Part shown: positions 23,889-32,867 of the stretch, in pieces | How positions within the stretch are numbered: position 1 is the stretch's first letter | Layout: every line of letters begins with the position of its first letter | DNA from: Candidatus Scybalomonas excrementigallinarum | Lineage (GTDB): Bacteria; Bacillota; Clostridia; Lachnospirales; Lachnospiraceae | DNA: 36,106 bases | NCBI GenBank assembly: GCA_018710905.1 | Contig: DVIZ01000181.1 | Span: 1-36,106, forward strand | Direction: 5' to 3' | Position numbers and translations under genes: made by a program | Notes under the pieces: model-generated | Databases searched by the model: none | Told to the model about the DNA's origin: nothing | Seen by the model: the letters and a program-made list of their open reading frames with translations, nothing else

Positions 23889-25073
23889 TTGAAAAAGAGG
23901 ATAAAAAATATTGGTAAAAAAATAATGAAAGCCATCTATCGTTTGATGGTAAAGGTATTTCCTGTATCAAAAGATATTATTTTATTTGAAAGTAATTTAG
24001 GAAAAAATTATACAGGAAATCCAAAAGCCATTTATGAGCGAATGGTAGAATTAGGGCTTGATAAAAAATATCGAATTGTATGGGTATTTAATAATCCAAA
24101 GCAACCCATTCCAGGAAATGCAAAAAAAGTAAAAAGAGTGCGTTTTCAGTATTTTTATTACTGTGCGGTTGCAAAAGTATGGGTGTTTGACTGCCGTCAT
24201 CCAAGATATTTAATAAAAAGAAAAGAAAACTTATACATTCAAACATGGCATGGTACACCACTAAAAAAACTGGCTCTTGATATGGAAGTCATCGACATGG
24301 GTGGGGTGAAAGACATTGACCATTATCGAGAGGAATTTAAGAAAAACTCTTCTGTTTGGGATTGTTTAATCTCCCAAAATCGATTTTCCACAGAGACGTT
24401 TCGTCGTTGCTTTGCCTTCAATAAGAGAATGTTAGAAGTTGGTTATCCAAGAAATGATGTATTATTTTCTGGGAATACAAAAGAAAATATTGTTAATTTA
24501 AAGAAGAAGTATCACATTCCATTGGATAAAAAAGTCATTCTTTATGCACCAACATGGAGAGATAATGAATATGGCGAAGGAAAAAAATATAAGTTTGCTA
24601 CCGCCCTTGATTTTAAAAAAGCAAAAGAAGCGTTAGAAGATGAGTATATTATGATTGTAAAATACCATTATTTAATTGCGGATAAAGTGGACTGGAGCGG
24701 TACGGAAGGCTTTGTTTATTCTTTTAAAGCCGATCAAGAAATTAGCGAGTTATATTTAATTGCGGATATGATGATTACCGATTATTCTTCTGTTATGTTT
24801 GATTATAGTTTATTAAAACGTCCGATGTTCTTCTTTGCCTATGACTTTGAAAATTATCGTGAGAACTTAAGAGGTTTTTATTTCGATATGTTAGAAGAAG
24901 TCCCAGGGCCAATTTCTAAGACAACCGAGCAATTGATTTTTGATATTAAAAACTATAAGAAAGAAGACTGGGAAGAAAAATATCAAGCGTATGCAGAAAA
25001 ATTCAATGGAGTGGATGATGGAAATGCATCACTTCATGTGATCGAAGTGATGGAAGAGCATATTCAAAAATGA
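23889..25073 (+). CDS. CDP-glycerol glycerophosphotransferase, TagF-like
   Basis: A 394-residue single-domain enzyme of the Glyphos_transf family that adds glycerol phosphate from CDP-glycerol to a wall polymer. Motifs in order: F-E-S-N-L-G-K-N-Y near residue 35, Q-T-W-H-G-T-P-L-K-K-L near 118, A-P-T-W-R-D-N near 220 and T-D-Y-S-S-V-M-F-D-Y near 300. The expected L-H-P metal/donor motif is replaced by V-K-Y-H-Y-L. The W-H-G-T-P form is that of chain-extending (TagF-type) enzymes. The N-terminus is short and basic, with an amphipathic segment likely to contact the membrane. TTG start at 23889 with GAGAGG upstream; an ATG at about 23925 is an alternative. It is the last gene before a terminator. 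Confidence 0.9.
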   Translation: MKKRIKNIGKKIMKAIYRLMVKVFPVSKDIILFESNLGKNYTGNPKAIYERMVELGLDKKYRIVWVFNNPKQPIPGNAKKVKRVRFQYFYYCAVAKVWVFDCRHPRYLIKRKENLYIQTWHGTPLKKLALDMEVIDMGGVKDIDHYREEFKKNSSVWDCLISQNRFSTETFRRCFAFNKRMLEVGYPRNDVLFSGNTKENIVNLKKKYHIPLDKKVILYAPTWRDNEYGEGKKYKFATALDFKKAKEALEDEYIMIVKYHYLIADKVDWSGTEGFVYSFKADQEISELYLIADMMITDYSSVMFDYSLLKRPMFFFAYDFENYRENLRGFYFDMLEEVPGPISKTTEQLIFDIKNYKKEDWEEKYQAYAEKFNGVDDGNASLHVIEVMEEHIQK

Positions 25074-25113
25074 GCATAGGAGAGCGATAGGAATCGATTT
25101 CCTAGATGGTCTT

Positions 25114-25161
25114 AAAAGGCAGATAGTGGTAAGAAGAAAATTGCCACGATCTGCCTTTTTT
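25114..25161 (+). terminator. intrinsic terminator of the tagGHD-galU operon
   Basis: AAAAGGCAGAT/ATCTGCCTTTT with an inner GTGG/CCAC pairing, followed by a T run, 41 bases after the glycerophosphotransferase stop. Confidence 0.88.
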
Positions 25162-25275
25162 CATCGTTTATATGAAGACAAGGAATCAGTTTTGAACCGT
25201 TAGGGCTAGGAAAAAGAATCGATTGGTTGTAAAATAAGAGTGATTATGAATAAGAGAACGAGTAGGAGATCGAAC

Positions 25276-26430
25276 ATGGATAAAAAAGAAATAGGATACC
25301 GCCTTTTTGCAATGGTATACGGGATGTGTAAAATTTTTCCAAGAAAAAAGAATCGAGTGTTTCTTGTTATGACACATGATGCTGGTCCTGAGGGGAATGT
25401 AGGGGTAATAAGAAATTATTTAAATGCCAGTGAAACCGACTGGGAGTTTTGTCCGTTAAGAAGGAAGGATACCAATTTTTCAGGACCGGATAAAGTCACA
25501 CAATTGGTTCGCTTTTTTATTCGTAAGCCATATGAGCTTGCCACTTCTTCTTATGTCTTTCAAGATAACGTATTTTTACCAATGGCATTTATAAAATTTT
25601 CAAAAAATGTAAAAGTAGTTCAACTTTGGCATGGAACAGGAACGATTAAGAAGTTTGGACAAGATGCCAACGAGGGAAGATTAAAACAATTAGAGAAAAT
25701 GGCAAATAGCACCATTACCCATTTGATTGTAAATGGAGAAAAATGGAAGTCTCTCTATAGCCATATTTTTTCTGTAAAAGAAGAAAAGACATTTGTTACA
25801 GGGATGCCAAGAACCGATATTTTATTTCAAGAAGAAGAACAGGAGAAAAAGGTAGAACGTTTCTATGAGAAGTATCCAGAACTCATCGGAAAGAAATTAG
25901 TGTTATATGCACCCACTTTTCGAGATAACGAATTAGGAGAACAAAAACTTCATTTAGAATTAGAACAAATGCTAAAACGATTGCCAAAGGAAGTCGTGAT
26001 AGGGCTTCGACTCCATCCTTTTGTGGCGGATCAGTTTCAATATAGAGGAGAAGGAGGAGAGCGAGTGAAAGATTTCTCTCACTATGATCAGTTAAATACA
26101 TTGCTATTTGCATCAAAGGCTTTGATTACCGATTATTCTTCCATTATTTTTGAATATGTTGCCCTTAGAAAGCCAATGTACTTTTACGCCTATGATTTAG
26201 AGAAATTTTCTGATGAAGGAAGAGGATTTTATGAAGATTATAGTTCTTATGTGCCAGGGCAAGTGTCCAAGACGACAGATGAGCTGATCGCTCAAATGAT
26301 AGAAGAACAGACTTGCGAAGAAGTAAAAGAGCAATGGGAAGAGAAGCGTAGAAAGTTTCAAGAAGAAAATTATGCTTTTGAAGATGGAAATAGTACGTGG
26401 CGCTTGATGAAATTATTGAAGATGGAATAA
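25276..26430 (+). CDS. CDP-glycerol glycerophosphotransferase, TagB-like
   Basis: A 384-residue glycerophosphotransferase with Q-L-W-H-G-T-G-T-I-K-K-F-G near residue 118, A-P-T-F-R-D-N-E-L-G-E near 210, L-R-L-H-P-F-V near 245 and T-D-Y-S-S-I-I-F-E-Y near 280. The H-x-x-G-x-I-K-K-F-G variant is seen in primase-type enzymes (TagB), which place the first glycerol phosphate on the linkage unit, so this one probably starts the chain that the previous enzyme extends (inference). I prefer the ATG at 25276, which has AGGAG seven bases upstream, over a GTG at 25240. No clear promoter was identified after the terminator just upstream. Confidence 0.88.
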   Translation: MDKKEIGYRLFAMVYGMCKIFPRKKNRVFLVMTHDAGPEGNVGVIRNYLNASETDWEFCPLRRKDTNFSGPDKVTQLVRFFIRKPYELATSSYVFQDNVFLPMAFIKFSKNVKVVQLWHGTGTIKKFGQDANEGRLKQLEKMANSTITHLIVNGEKWKSLYSHIFSVKEEKTFVTGMPRTDILFQEEEQEKKVERFYEKYPELIGKKLVLYAPTFRDNELGEQKLHLELEQMLKRLPKEVVIGLRLHPFVADQFQYRGEGGERVKDFSHYDQLNTLLFASKALITDYSSIIFEYVALRKPMYFYAYDLEKFSDEGRGFYEDYSSYVPGQVSKTTDELIAQMIEEQTCEEVKEQWEEKRRKFQEENYAFEDGNSTWRLMKLLKME

Positions 26431-26480
26431 AAAAATAAAAAGGAATGAGAAAATAAAAATAAGAAGAGGAAGTGAATGGA

Positions 26481-27449
26481 ATGAAAGTAAGTGTCATAAT
26501 TCCAAACTATAATGGAAAACATTTTATCAAAGGCTGTGTGGAGTCGTTACAAAAGCAAACGTTTCAAGACTTTGAGATTATTATCGTAGATAATGCGTCT
26601 TCCGATGGCAGTGTTGAATATATAAGAGAACAGTATCCGTTTGTTCGATTAATTGAGATGGAAACGAATACAGGATTTGATGGGGCAGTTAATGCAGGAA
26701 TCTATGCGTCAAAAGCACCTTATGTTTTTTTATTAAATAATGATACCGAATGTGAAAGCACTTGTATCGAGGAACTTTATCATGCGATAAAAAAGAGTAA
26801 AAAAATTTTTTCGGTAGCAAGCTGTATGGTTCAGTTCCATAATAAAGAATTAATCGATAGTGCGGGAGATCTTTATACCGTTGTTGGTTGGGCATTTAAT
26901 CGAGGAAATGGAAAACCAGTGAAACAGTATGAAAAACAAGAACGGATTTTTACTGCCTGTGCAGGAGCTGCTATTTATCGAAAATCTATTTTTGAAGAGA
27001 TCGGTTATTTTGACGAGAAATTTTTTGCCTATCGAGAAGATATTGATATTGGATATCGGGCAAGAATTCATGGATATTATAATGTTTACTGTCCAGAGGC
27101 AAAAGTATATCATTTAGGAAGTGGGACAAGTGGCTCAAAACACAATCCATTTAAAGTGCGTTTAGGCGTTCGAAATAATGTTTATCTCAATTATAAAAAT
27201 ATGCCATTGCCATTTTTAATTTTAAACTCCCCATTTTTATTGGCAGGATATTTGGTAAAAGGTGTTTATTTTACGAAGAAACATTTGGGAAAGGAATATT
27301 TTTTAGGAATAAAAGAAGCATTTGCTACATTAAAAACAATTGAGAAAGAGCCATTTCAATGGAAATATCTTGGAAATCACTTCGTAATTCAGTTAGAACT
27401 TTATATCAATACTTGGAAAATCATAAGAGAAAAGATAAAAAAGAAATAA
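26481..27449 (+). CDS. family 2 glycosyltransferase (rhamnosyltransferase-like)
   Basis: A 322-residue GT2 enzyme with V-S-V-I-I-P-N-Y-N-G at the N-terminus, V-D-N-A-S-S-D-G-S, the DxD-like L-L-N-N-D-T-E near residue 85, a C-A-G-A-A block and R-E-D-I-D-I-G-Y-R-A near 185. These are typical of WbbL/rhamnosyltransferase-type enzymes acting on lipid-linked glycans at the cytoplasmic face. The sugar cannot be told from sequence. I prefer the ATG at 26481 (AGAGGAAG about nine bases upstream) over a GTG nine bases earlier. It lies 50 bases after the TagB-like gene and 45 before the beta-helix gene. Confidence 0.92.
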   Translation: MKVSVIIPNYNGKHFIKGCVESLQKQTFQDFEIIIVDNASSDGSVEYIREQYPFVRLIEMETNTGFDGAVNAGIYASKAPYVFLLNNDTECESTCIEELYHAIKKSKKIFSVASCMVQFHNKELIDSAGDLYTVVGWAFNRGNGKPVKQYEKQERIFTACAGAAIYRKSIFEEIGYFDEKFFAYREDIDIGYRARIHGYYNVYCPEAKVYHLGSGTSGSKHNPFKVRLGVRNNVYLNYKNMPLPFLILNSPFLLAGYLVKGVYFTKKHLGKEYFLGIKEAFATLKTIEKEPFQWKYLGNHFVIQLELYINTWKIIREKIKKK

Positions 27450-27494
27450 ATTAAGAGATCAACGAATCGATAGAAAGGATGAAGAAAAATAACA

Positions 27495-29000
27495 ATGAGA
27501 AGAAGAAGGAAAAAGCAAAGTTGGAAATTAGCGATGATTTTATTTGCTTTTATCTGTTATAGTATGATTGCTTGGAATATCCAAGCAGGAGCAGGCGATG
27601 AAGATATTGTCGTATTAGAGGAAGGTGCTACAAGAGCCGATATCCAAAGAGCATTAAATCGAAATAGCACAAGCGATCGGATGCATTTAACAGTAAAAAT
27701 TCCAGCGGGTAACTATTTTCTTGATCAAACCCTTTATGTGTATTCCAACACCACAGTGATTGCGGACGAAAATGCAATTTTTACCCTTGATCCTGAAAAA
27801 AAAATTATGTTAAGTTCCTATAATTATAAATATGATAAGGGGGGCTATGAGCATATTAAAAATGTGGAAATCAATGGAGGGCAATGGGATGGAAATGGAG
27901 CAAGTGGTGAGATGATCCGCTTTATTCATGGACAAAATATTACCATTCGAAATGTAACAGTTCGAAATGTAAGTGGAGGTTCTCATGAGCTAACATTTGC
28001 AGGAGTAAAAAATGGATTGATTGAAAATTGTCATTTAGGGGATTATCGTGGAGAATATACAAAAATTAAGGAAGCTATTCATTTAGATGTAGTACACGAC
28101 CAATATCTTGTACCGGGAACGGTTACGTATGATGACACCGCAAATCAAGATATTATCATTCGAAATAATACTATTGAAAATTATCCAAGAGGAATTGGCT
28201 CTCATTCCTTTGTAGAAGGTGTTTATCAAAAAAATATTACGATTACAGGAAATATTTTAAAAAATATCGCAGAAGAGGCAATTAATATTTATGGATATGA
28301 AAATTGTCAAGTGACGGATAATGTAATAGAAGATGTAAATACTGGAATTCGAATGTATACGTTACTAGCAACAGGAAAACATTTGGCGGCTCTTTCCAAT
28401 ACAAAGAAAGAAGAAGTACCAAGTGACTATGCGATTACGATTCAAAATAATACGGTAAAAAATGCTGGTAAATATGGAATACAGTTAATTGGGCATAAGA
28501 ATTTTCCAGTGACAGGCGTTTCGATTTTGAATAATACTATTCAAAAAACAGGAGATAGTGGAATTATGCTCTATACTTATGTAAAACAAACAACGGTAAA
28601 GCAAAATCAAATAACAGGAGCAGGGAATCAAGGAATTGGCATTTATGGAGCTTCTTCCTTGAATCAATTAATAAAAAATCAAATAAAAACGTCAAAAAGC
28701 AATGGGATATTTATTAGCGGTTCGAAAGGAACAAAGTTAGTAGGAAACACAATTTCTAATAGCAAACAACATGGTATTTGGTTAGCAAAAGGTTCGGATC
28801 AGACAAAAGTCATTCAAAATAAAGTCAGTACATCAAAAAAAATTGGAATTGGAATGGTGGATTGTAAGAAGAATATAATAAAAAATAATCAAGTTATCAA
28901 TGCCAGTCAGTTTGGACTTTATAGTAAAGGGTGTAAAGCTACAAAGTATATTCAAAATCGTTATCAAAAAATCAAAGGAAAACAAGAATACATTAAATAA
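27495..29000 (+). CDS. secreted right-handed beta-helix repeat protein
   Basis: A 501-residue protein. A very basic start (R-R-R-R-K-K) and a hydrophobic segment ending N-I-Q-A-G-A make a signal peptide or anchor. The rest, from about residue 95 to the end, is a run of parallel beta-helix repeats with the pattern N-x-I-x-x/x-G-I (for example I-I-R-N-N-T-I-E-N-Y-P-R-G-I-G and I-Q-N-N-T-V-K-N-A-G-K-Y-G-I). The fold is shared by pectate lyases, polysaccharide epimerases and glycan-binding proteins. No lyase catalytic set is obvious, so the activity is open. As the last gene of a glycopolymer cluster it may modify or bind the exported polymer (inference). Confidence 0.85.
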   Translation: MRRRRKKQSWKLAMILFAFICYSMIAWNIQAGAGDEDIVVLEEGATRADIQRALNRNSTSDRMHLTVKIPAGNYFLDQTLYVYSNTTVIADENAIFTLDPEKKIMLSSYNYKYDKGGYEHIKNVEINGGQWDGNGASGEMIRFIHGQNITIRNVTVRNVSGGSHELTFAGVKNGLIENCHLGDYRGEYTKIKEAIHLDVVHDQYLVPGTVTYDDTANQDIIIRNNTIENYPRGIGSHSFVEGVYQKNITITGNILKNIAEEAINIYGYENCQVTDNVIEDVNTGIRMYTLLATGKHLAALSNTKKEEVPSDYAITIQNNTVKNAGKYGIQLIGHKNFPVTGVSILNNTIQKTGDSGIMLYTYVKQTTVKQNQITGAGNQGIGIYGASSLNQLIKNQIKTSKSNGIFISGSKGTKLVGNTISNSKQHGIWLAKGSDQTKVIQNKVSTSKKIGIGMVDCKKNIIKNNQVINASQFGLYSKGCKATKYIQNRYQKIKGKQEYIK

Positions 29001-29092
29001 TATAATTATGTAAAATATTGTATAGTAGTTATTTAAGCTATGCCAGCATTAAAAAAATATGCATTAAAATATTTGAATGAGGTATGGATAGA

Positions 29093-29959
29093 ATGAAAGT
29101 ATATGCAAGATTTAGCTTGTGGTTTACAGAACCAGTGAATGAGAAGGACGAAAAGCGTTATCAAGAGTTTAAGGATAATCTGAAAAAATATAAAACGGAA
29201 TATCTTATAGATTTTTATAGAGTTCCTATAGCAAGTTCGGAGTATCAATATGCCCATGAAATGGCAGAGAAATATCCATTACAAGAAGATGAAGAAGGAG
29301 AATGGTTGCCAGGGGTTTATATTTCGGAAAGTACACTATATGAAATTGATTATGACAAAAAAGATTATGATAAAGCAGTTGCTTATCTTGTGAATTTTTG
29401 GTATCTTTCCTATCTTTATGAGGATGAAAGTTCCGATGAGTATACAGCGCCTTGTTGTGATAATCCAAGTTGGAGAGGTGAGATATGTGAAATTCAAAAT
29501 CGACCACTGATTATGCCCGCAAAAGAGTTTCGGAAAAGACAGTATGCACAGTTGATGCATGGGTATGGAGTATCCGAAGAAGTGAGAGGACTTTTATTAG
29601 AGAATGGAGCTAAGGAAGAAGATTTTACGGAAATTAAAAATAAACAAGGAAAACTTGTATTTTATCAACTAACGCCTCAAAATGTGATAAAAGGATTCAT
29701 AGGAGATAATGAAATTCCAGTAGAGGATGAATGTAAGAACTGTGGACAAAAACGGTATGGATATAAAGAGGAAACAAAACCTTATTATATTAGTGAGTCC
29801 ACATTAAAACAGCTTAAGGCATTAAATCGGACGGAAGAAATGAGGGGATTGGAATTAGAGCCTTGGTATCTGGTAAACAAAGAAACGTATTTATTGCTAA
29901 AAAAGCACTATAAGAGAATCCAGTTTGAGCCAATATTTTTGAAAGAAGATAAGTGGTAG
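29093..29959 (+). CDS. uncharacterised protein with repeated ISESTL element and a CxxC pair
   Basis: A 288-residue, acidic, soluble protein without signal peptide or membrane helices; I do not recognise its family. V-Y-I-S-E-S-T-L-Y near residue 78 is echoed by Y-Y-I-S-E-S-T-L-K near residue 235, suggesting two related halves. It has a C-K-N-C-G pair near 215, a P-C-C-D-N segment near 120, and a C-terminal stretch P-W-Y-L-V-N-K-E-T-Y-L-L-L-K-K-H-Y. The pattern faintly recalls immunity proteins of polymorphic-toxin systems (Imm11 or CXXCG types), but I would not assign it. I prefer the ATG at 29093 (GAGG nine bases upstream) over the ATG at 29084. It is followed by a terminator and appears to stand alone. 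Confidence 0.7.
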   Translation: MKVYARFSLWFTEPVNEKDEKRYQEFKDNLKKYKTEYLIDFYRVPIASSEYQYAHEMAEKYPLQEDEEGEWLPGVYISESTLYEIDYDKKDYDKAVAYLVNFWYLSYLYEDESSDEYTAPCCDNPSWRGEICEIQNRPLIMPAKEFRKRQYAQLMHGYGVSEEVRGLLLENGAKEEDFTEIKNKQGKLVFYQLTPQNVIKGFIGDNEIPVEDECKNCGQKRYGYKEETKPYYISESTLKQLKALNRTEEMRGLELEPWYLVNKETYLLLKKHYKRIQFEPIFLKEDKW

Positions 29960-30001
29960 AAGTGAGAAACTAATAGAAACAACAATATATTGCATAAGAT
30001 G

Positions 30002-30045
30002 AAAACAGGCAGAGAATCGAAATTTAGATTCTCTGCCTGTTTTTT
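30002..30045. terminator. bidirectional terminator between convergent genes
   Basis: AAAACAGGCAGAGAATC and GATTCTCTGCCTGTTTT form a 17-bp perfect stem with an 8-base loop and T runs on both strands. It serves the 29093 gene on the plus strand and the LCP gene on the minus strand. Confidence 0.93.
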
Positions 30046-30052
30046 ACCATCA

Positions 30053-31285
30053 TTACTGAATTCCAGTATAATTAATAATTTTATTACTAATATTGGTTAC
30101 AGTATCCGATGGTGTATAATTTTCAGTTCCAAATAAAAACTTATGGGCTTCTATTACATTCGAATGTAATGTGGTTGGGATTCCATAATAGATACCACTA
30201 AGTTTTGTGCCAGTTGTATTAAATGGGAACCCTTGTGTTTCTACAATTTTATAGCGGAAAACATCTTTTGCTAAAGAAAGTACTTCAAGGGAGTCAAAGC
30301 TTGTCTGAATATGAGGAAGCACTTCATTGACAATTTTCGTAAGAGTAATTGGGTTCGTACTCTTTGCTTTTTTTGCAATCTGTTCAATTACCGTTCTTTG
30401 GCGTTCCGTTCTTCTAAAATCGCCGTTTCCTACATAACGAATACGACAATAAGCCACCGCTTGGTTACCATCGACGGTTTGTTTTCCTGCCTTTTTAATT
30501 TTTGGAGAATTTCCTCCATTAATCTTATTCATATTTCCGATATAGTCATTTAAATTACCAAGTTCTGCTTCTTGGATATCTAATTCAATCCCACCTAATA
30601 GATCTACCGTATTAGCAAGAGCTTTAAAGTTAACCGTTACATAGTCGGTAATATTTAAGTCTAAGTTCTGATTAATTGTGCTAACTGCTAGTTGTGGACC
30701 ACCAAAGGAATAAGCATGTGTTAATTTGGTAAGCTCAGAACCTTCTTTCCGATCCACATTGACGAAAGTATCTCGATAGAGAGAAAGAAGTTTTACTTCT
30801 TTTGTCTTTTTATTAATACTTGCAATAATCATAGCATCGGAGCGGTTTCCTTCACCAAAATCATTATCTTGAGAATCGAGACCAAAAAGAGCGATGGTTT
30901 TATAATGATTGATATTGTCATCTTGAAAATGATTAATCGTGACATTTTCCATATTGACATGATCCGTTTGCATTTTAGAAAATACAAAATAATAGGCAGC
31001 ATATAATAAAGCAACTAAAATAATTAAAATTTCAAGAAAGAGAAGAAGCCTCATTTTTCTTTTTTTCTTCTTTTTTCTCTTTTTTGTATTTGATTTTGAA
31101 GTAGAAGAACGTCGCTTCGTAGAAGAATCATAGAAATCTTCATCATAAGAATGAGAAGTACTATTTTTCCTTCTTGAAGAACTAGAACTGTTCGAACGAG
31201 ATCTTGATTGGGACGTTGTTCTAGTTGTACGACGAGGACGTTTTTCTTCTTCCTCATAACGAGGAGGTCTTTTTCTTGTACTCAT
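30053..31285 (-). CDS. LytR-CpsA-Psr (LCP) family wall-polymer ligase
   Basis: A 410-residue protein. Residues 1-75 are an intrinsically disordered cytoplasmic segment very rich in Arg, Lys and Ser. One membrane helix lies at about 78-98, and the external LCP domain spans about 130-330. LCP features include A-L-F-G-L-D-S-Q, R-S-D-A-M-I-I-A-S, L-L-S-L-Y-R-D-T-F-V and, later, Y-C-R-I-R-Y-V-G-N-G-D-F-R-R-T-E-R-Q-R. These Asp and Arg residues bind the polyprenyl pyrophosphate. LCP proteins transfer teichoic acid or capsule from its lipid carrier to peptidoglycan. The ATG at 31285 follows GAAAGGA. It lies 50 bases downstream of the sugar transferase gene on the same strand. Confidence 0.94.
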   Translation of the reverse strand: MSTRKRPPRYEEEEKRPRRTTRTTSQSRSRSNSSSSSRRKNSTSHSYDEDFYDSSTKRRSSTSKSNTKKRKKKKKRKMRLLLFLEILIILVALLYAAYYFVFSKMQTDHVNMENVTINHFQDDNINHYKTIALFGLDSQDNDFGEGNRSDAMIIASINKKTKEVKLLSLYRDTFVNVDRKEGSELTKLTHAYSFGGPQLAVSTINQNLDLNITDYVTVNFKALANTVDLLGGIELDIQEAELGNLNDYIGNMNKINGGNSPKIKKAGKQTVDGNQAVAYCRIRYVGNGDFRRTERQRTVIEQIAKKAKSTNPITLTKIVNEVLPHIQTSFDSLEVLSLAKDVFRYKIVETQGFPFNTTGTKLSGIYYGIPTTLHSNVIEAHKFLFGTENYTPSDTVTNISNKIINYTGIQ

Positions 31286-31334
31286 AGAGATAAATCCTTT
31301 CTTGTTTTCGTCTTTTTATCAATATTTATTCGTA

Positions 31335-32783
31335 TCAATAAGCATTTTTATTTATAAAACCTTTAAAGATTGTGAGAAATAATATTTTAATATCCAAGGT
31401 TAACGACCAATTCTCGATATAATAAAGGTCATGTTCAATTCTACCTTTAATCGAAGTGTCACCACGATAACCATTGATTTGTGCCCAACCTGTCATTCCT
31501 GGTCTCACTTGATGTTTGATCATATAACGAGGAATTTCTTCTTGAAACTTCTTAACGAATTGCGGGCGTTCTGGACGAGGCCCAACAAGGCTCATATCCC
31601 CTTTTAATACATTAAAGAGCTGTGGAAGTTCATCAATGCTTGTCTTTCTTATAATTTTACCAATTGGTGTGACACGAGGGTCATTACTTGTTGTCCACCC
31701 TGCTTTTTCTTTGGAAGGATCTTGCACTCCCATAGAACGGAATTTATACATAGAAAATTCTCGATTTCCAAGCCCTATGCGGACTTGCTTAAAAATAATT
31801 GGTCCAGGGGAGCTTTTCTTTACAAGTATCGCTGTTACAATCATAACAGGAGAGAAAAGAATAATAGCAACGATAGAACCAATAATATCCATAATTCGTT
31901 TTGCAGTCTTATTAAATGTGTTCGTCAGTGGTACATTTCGAATATTAATAACAGGGAGCCCATTTAAATCTTCGGTATAAGGCTTGCTAGAAATAAAGTT
32001 ATAATAATCTGGAACAAATTTCGTATGGACGCCAGATTTCTCACATATTTTAACAAGACCTTCTAGCTTAGCATACTCGTTGATATTTAAAGTGATGGCA
32101 ACTTCATCTAAATTATGAGTGGCCAAATAATTTGGAAGATCTTTAATTTTACCGATGCAGCGAGAGCCTCGATATTCGAACGTATTATCCACATTATCAT
32201 CGAAAATACCATGAACGGTGTAGCCCCACTGAGGATTTTCTCGAATACGATCGATATAAGCCGCAGCGGCAACACTGAATCCGATAACGATAACATGCTT
32301 TTGATTTTTTCCAATTTGTCTTGTTTTCCTTAAAATGATACGAATGACATAACGGAAAATAAAATCTAATATAATGTTACAAAGGAAGAAAATGAAAAGC
32401 ATGGTACGAGAGAAATATTTTGGTTCTGTTAAATAAATTACCAAAATAAAACTCATAATACCGATGATATTAGCTTTAATTAATTTTTCCAGTTCAAAAT
32501 GAATGTCTTGAAACCTTTTCGGTGAGTAGAGTTGGCATTTAAAGTAAATAATTAAGTATAATGGCACTAAATAGAGCAATGCCTTTGAGTAGTTGGATTT
32601 CATAAATAGTGCTTGGAAAAAGGTTTCATTTGCTAAAACTGTTGGAAAAAATTTTCGGCTATAGCTGTAAGGAAAAAAAGTTTCAAACCGAATAAAGTAT
32701 GACATTCCAAAGGAAATACACACAATAATGGCATCTACTAAAACATGGATAAAGTTTAAGTATTTTTGATTTTGTTTGATCAT
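31335..32783 (-). CDS. polyprenyl-phosphate sugar-1-phosphate transferase (exopolysaccharide initiating enzyme)
   Basis: A 482-residue membrane enzyme of the WbaP/CpsE type that places the first sugar phosphate on undecaprenyl phosphate. The N-terminal third has four or five membrane helices, then a Rossmann-like CoA-binding-type domain (V-I-V-I-G-F-S-V-A-A-A, about 165-280), another helix, and the catalytic domain. That domain shows K-R-I-M-D-I-I-G-S, F-K-Q-V-R-I-G, Y-K-F-R-S-M, D-E-L-P-Q-L-F-N-V-L-K-G-D-M-S-L-V-G-P-R-P and R-P-G-M-T-G-W-A-Q. I chose the ATG at 32783 because GATGAGG lies seven bases upstream; the ATG at 32789 would have only one. An LCP gene follows, suggesting the pair starts and finishes one polymer. 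Confidence 0.95.
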   Translation of the reverse strand: MIKQNQKYLNFIHVLVDAIIVCISFGMSYFIRFETFFPYSYSRKFFPTVLANETFFQALFMKSNYSKALLYLVPLYLIIYFKCQLYSPKRFQDIHFELEKLIKANIIGIMSFILVIYLTEPKYFSRTMLFIFFLCNIILDFIFRYVIRIILRKTRQIGKNQKHVIVIGFSVAAAAYIDRIRENPQWGYTVHGIFDDNVDNTFEYRGSRCIGKIKDLPNYLATHNLDEVAITLNINEYAKLEGLVKICEKSGVHTKFVPDYYNFISSKPYTEDLNGLPVINIRNVPLTNTFNKTAKRIMDIIGSIVAIILFSPVMIVTAILVKKSSPGPIIFKQVRIGLGNREFSMYKFRSMGVQDPSKEKAGWTTSNDPRVTPIGKIIRKTSIDELPQLFNVLKGDMSLVGPRPERPQFVKKFQEEIPRYMIKHQVRPGMTGWAQINGYRGDTSIKGRIEHDLYYIENWSLTLDIKILFLTIFKGFINKNAY

Positions 32784-32804
32784 AATCATACCTCATCGTA
32801 AGTT

Positions 32805-32813
32805 ATTATAACA
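32805..32813 (-). promoter_or_regulatory. extended -10 promoter of the sugar transferase gene
   Basis: On the minus strand TGTTATAAT is a perfect TGn-TATAAT extended -10 element. The -35 region is weak. It implies a very short leader with the ribosome site at the mRNA start. Confidence 0.5.
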
Positions 32814-32820
32814 AGAATCA

Positions 32821-32867
32821 GACAGTATTTAAGGGAATAGGAGAAAACCAATTTCTTAAAAACTGTC
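32821..32867. promoter_or_regulatory. inverted repeat in the divergent sugar transferase/htrA region
   Basis: GACAGTATTTAAG (32821-32833) and CTTAAAAACTGTC (32855-32867) are 13-base arms with one mismatch, 21 bases apart. The repeat lies just upstream of the sugar transferase -10 box, a typical place for an activator or looping repressor. A second near-palindrome ATATCAT-AC-ATGATAT is at 32914-32929. Confidence 0.4.
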
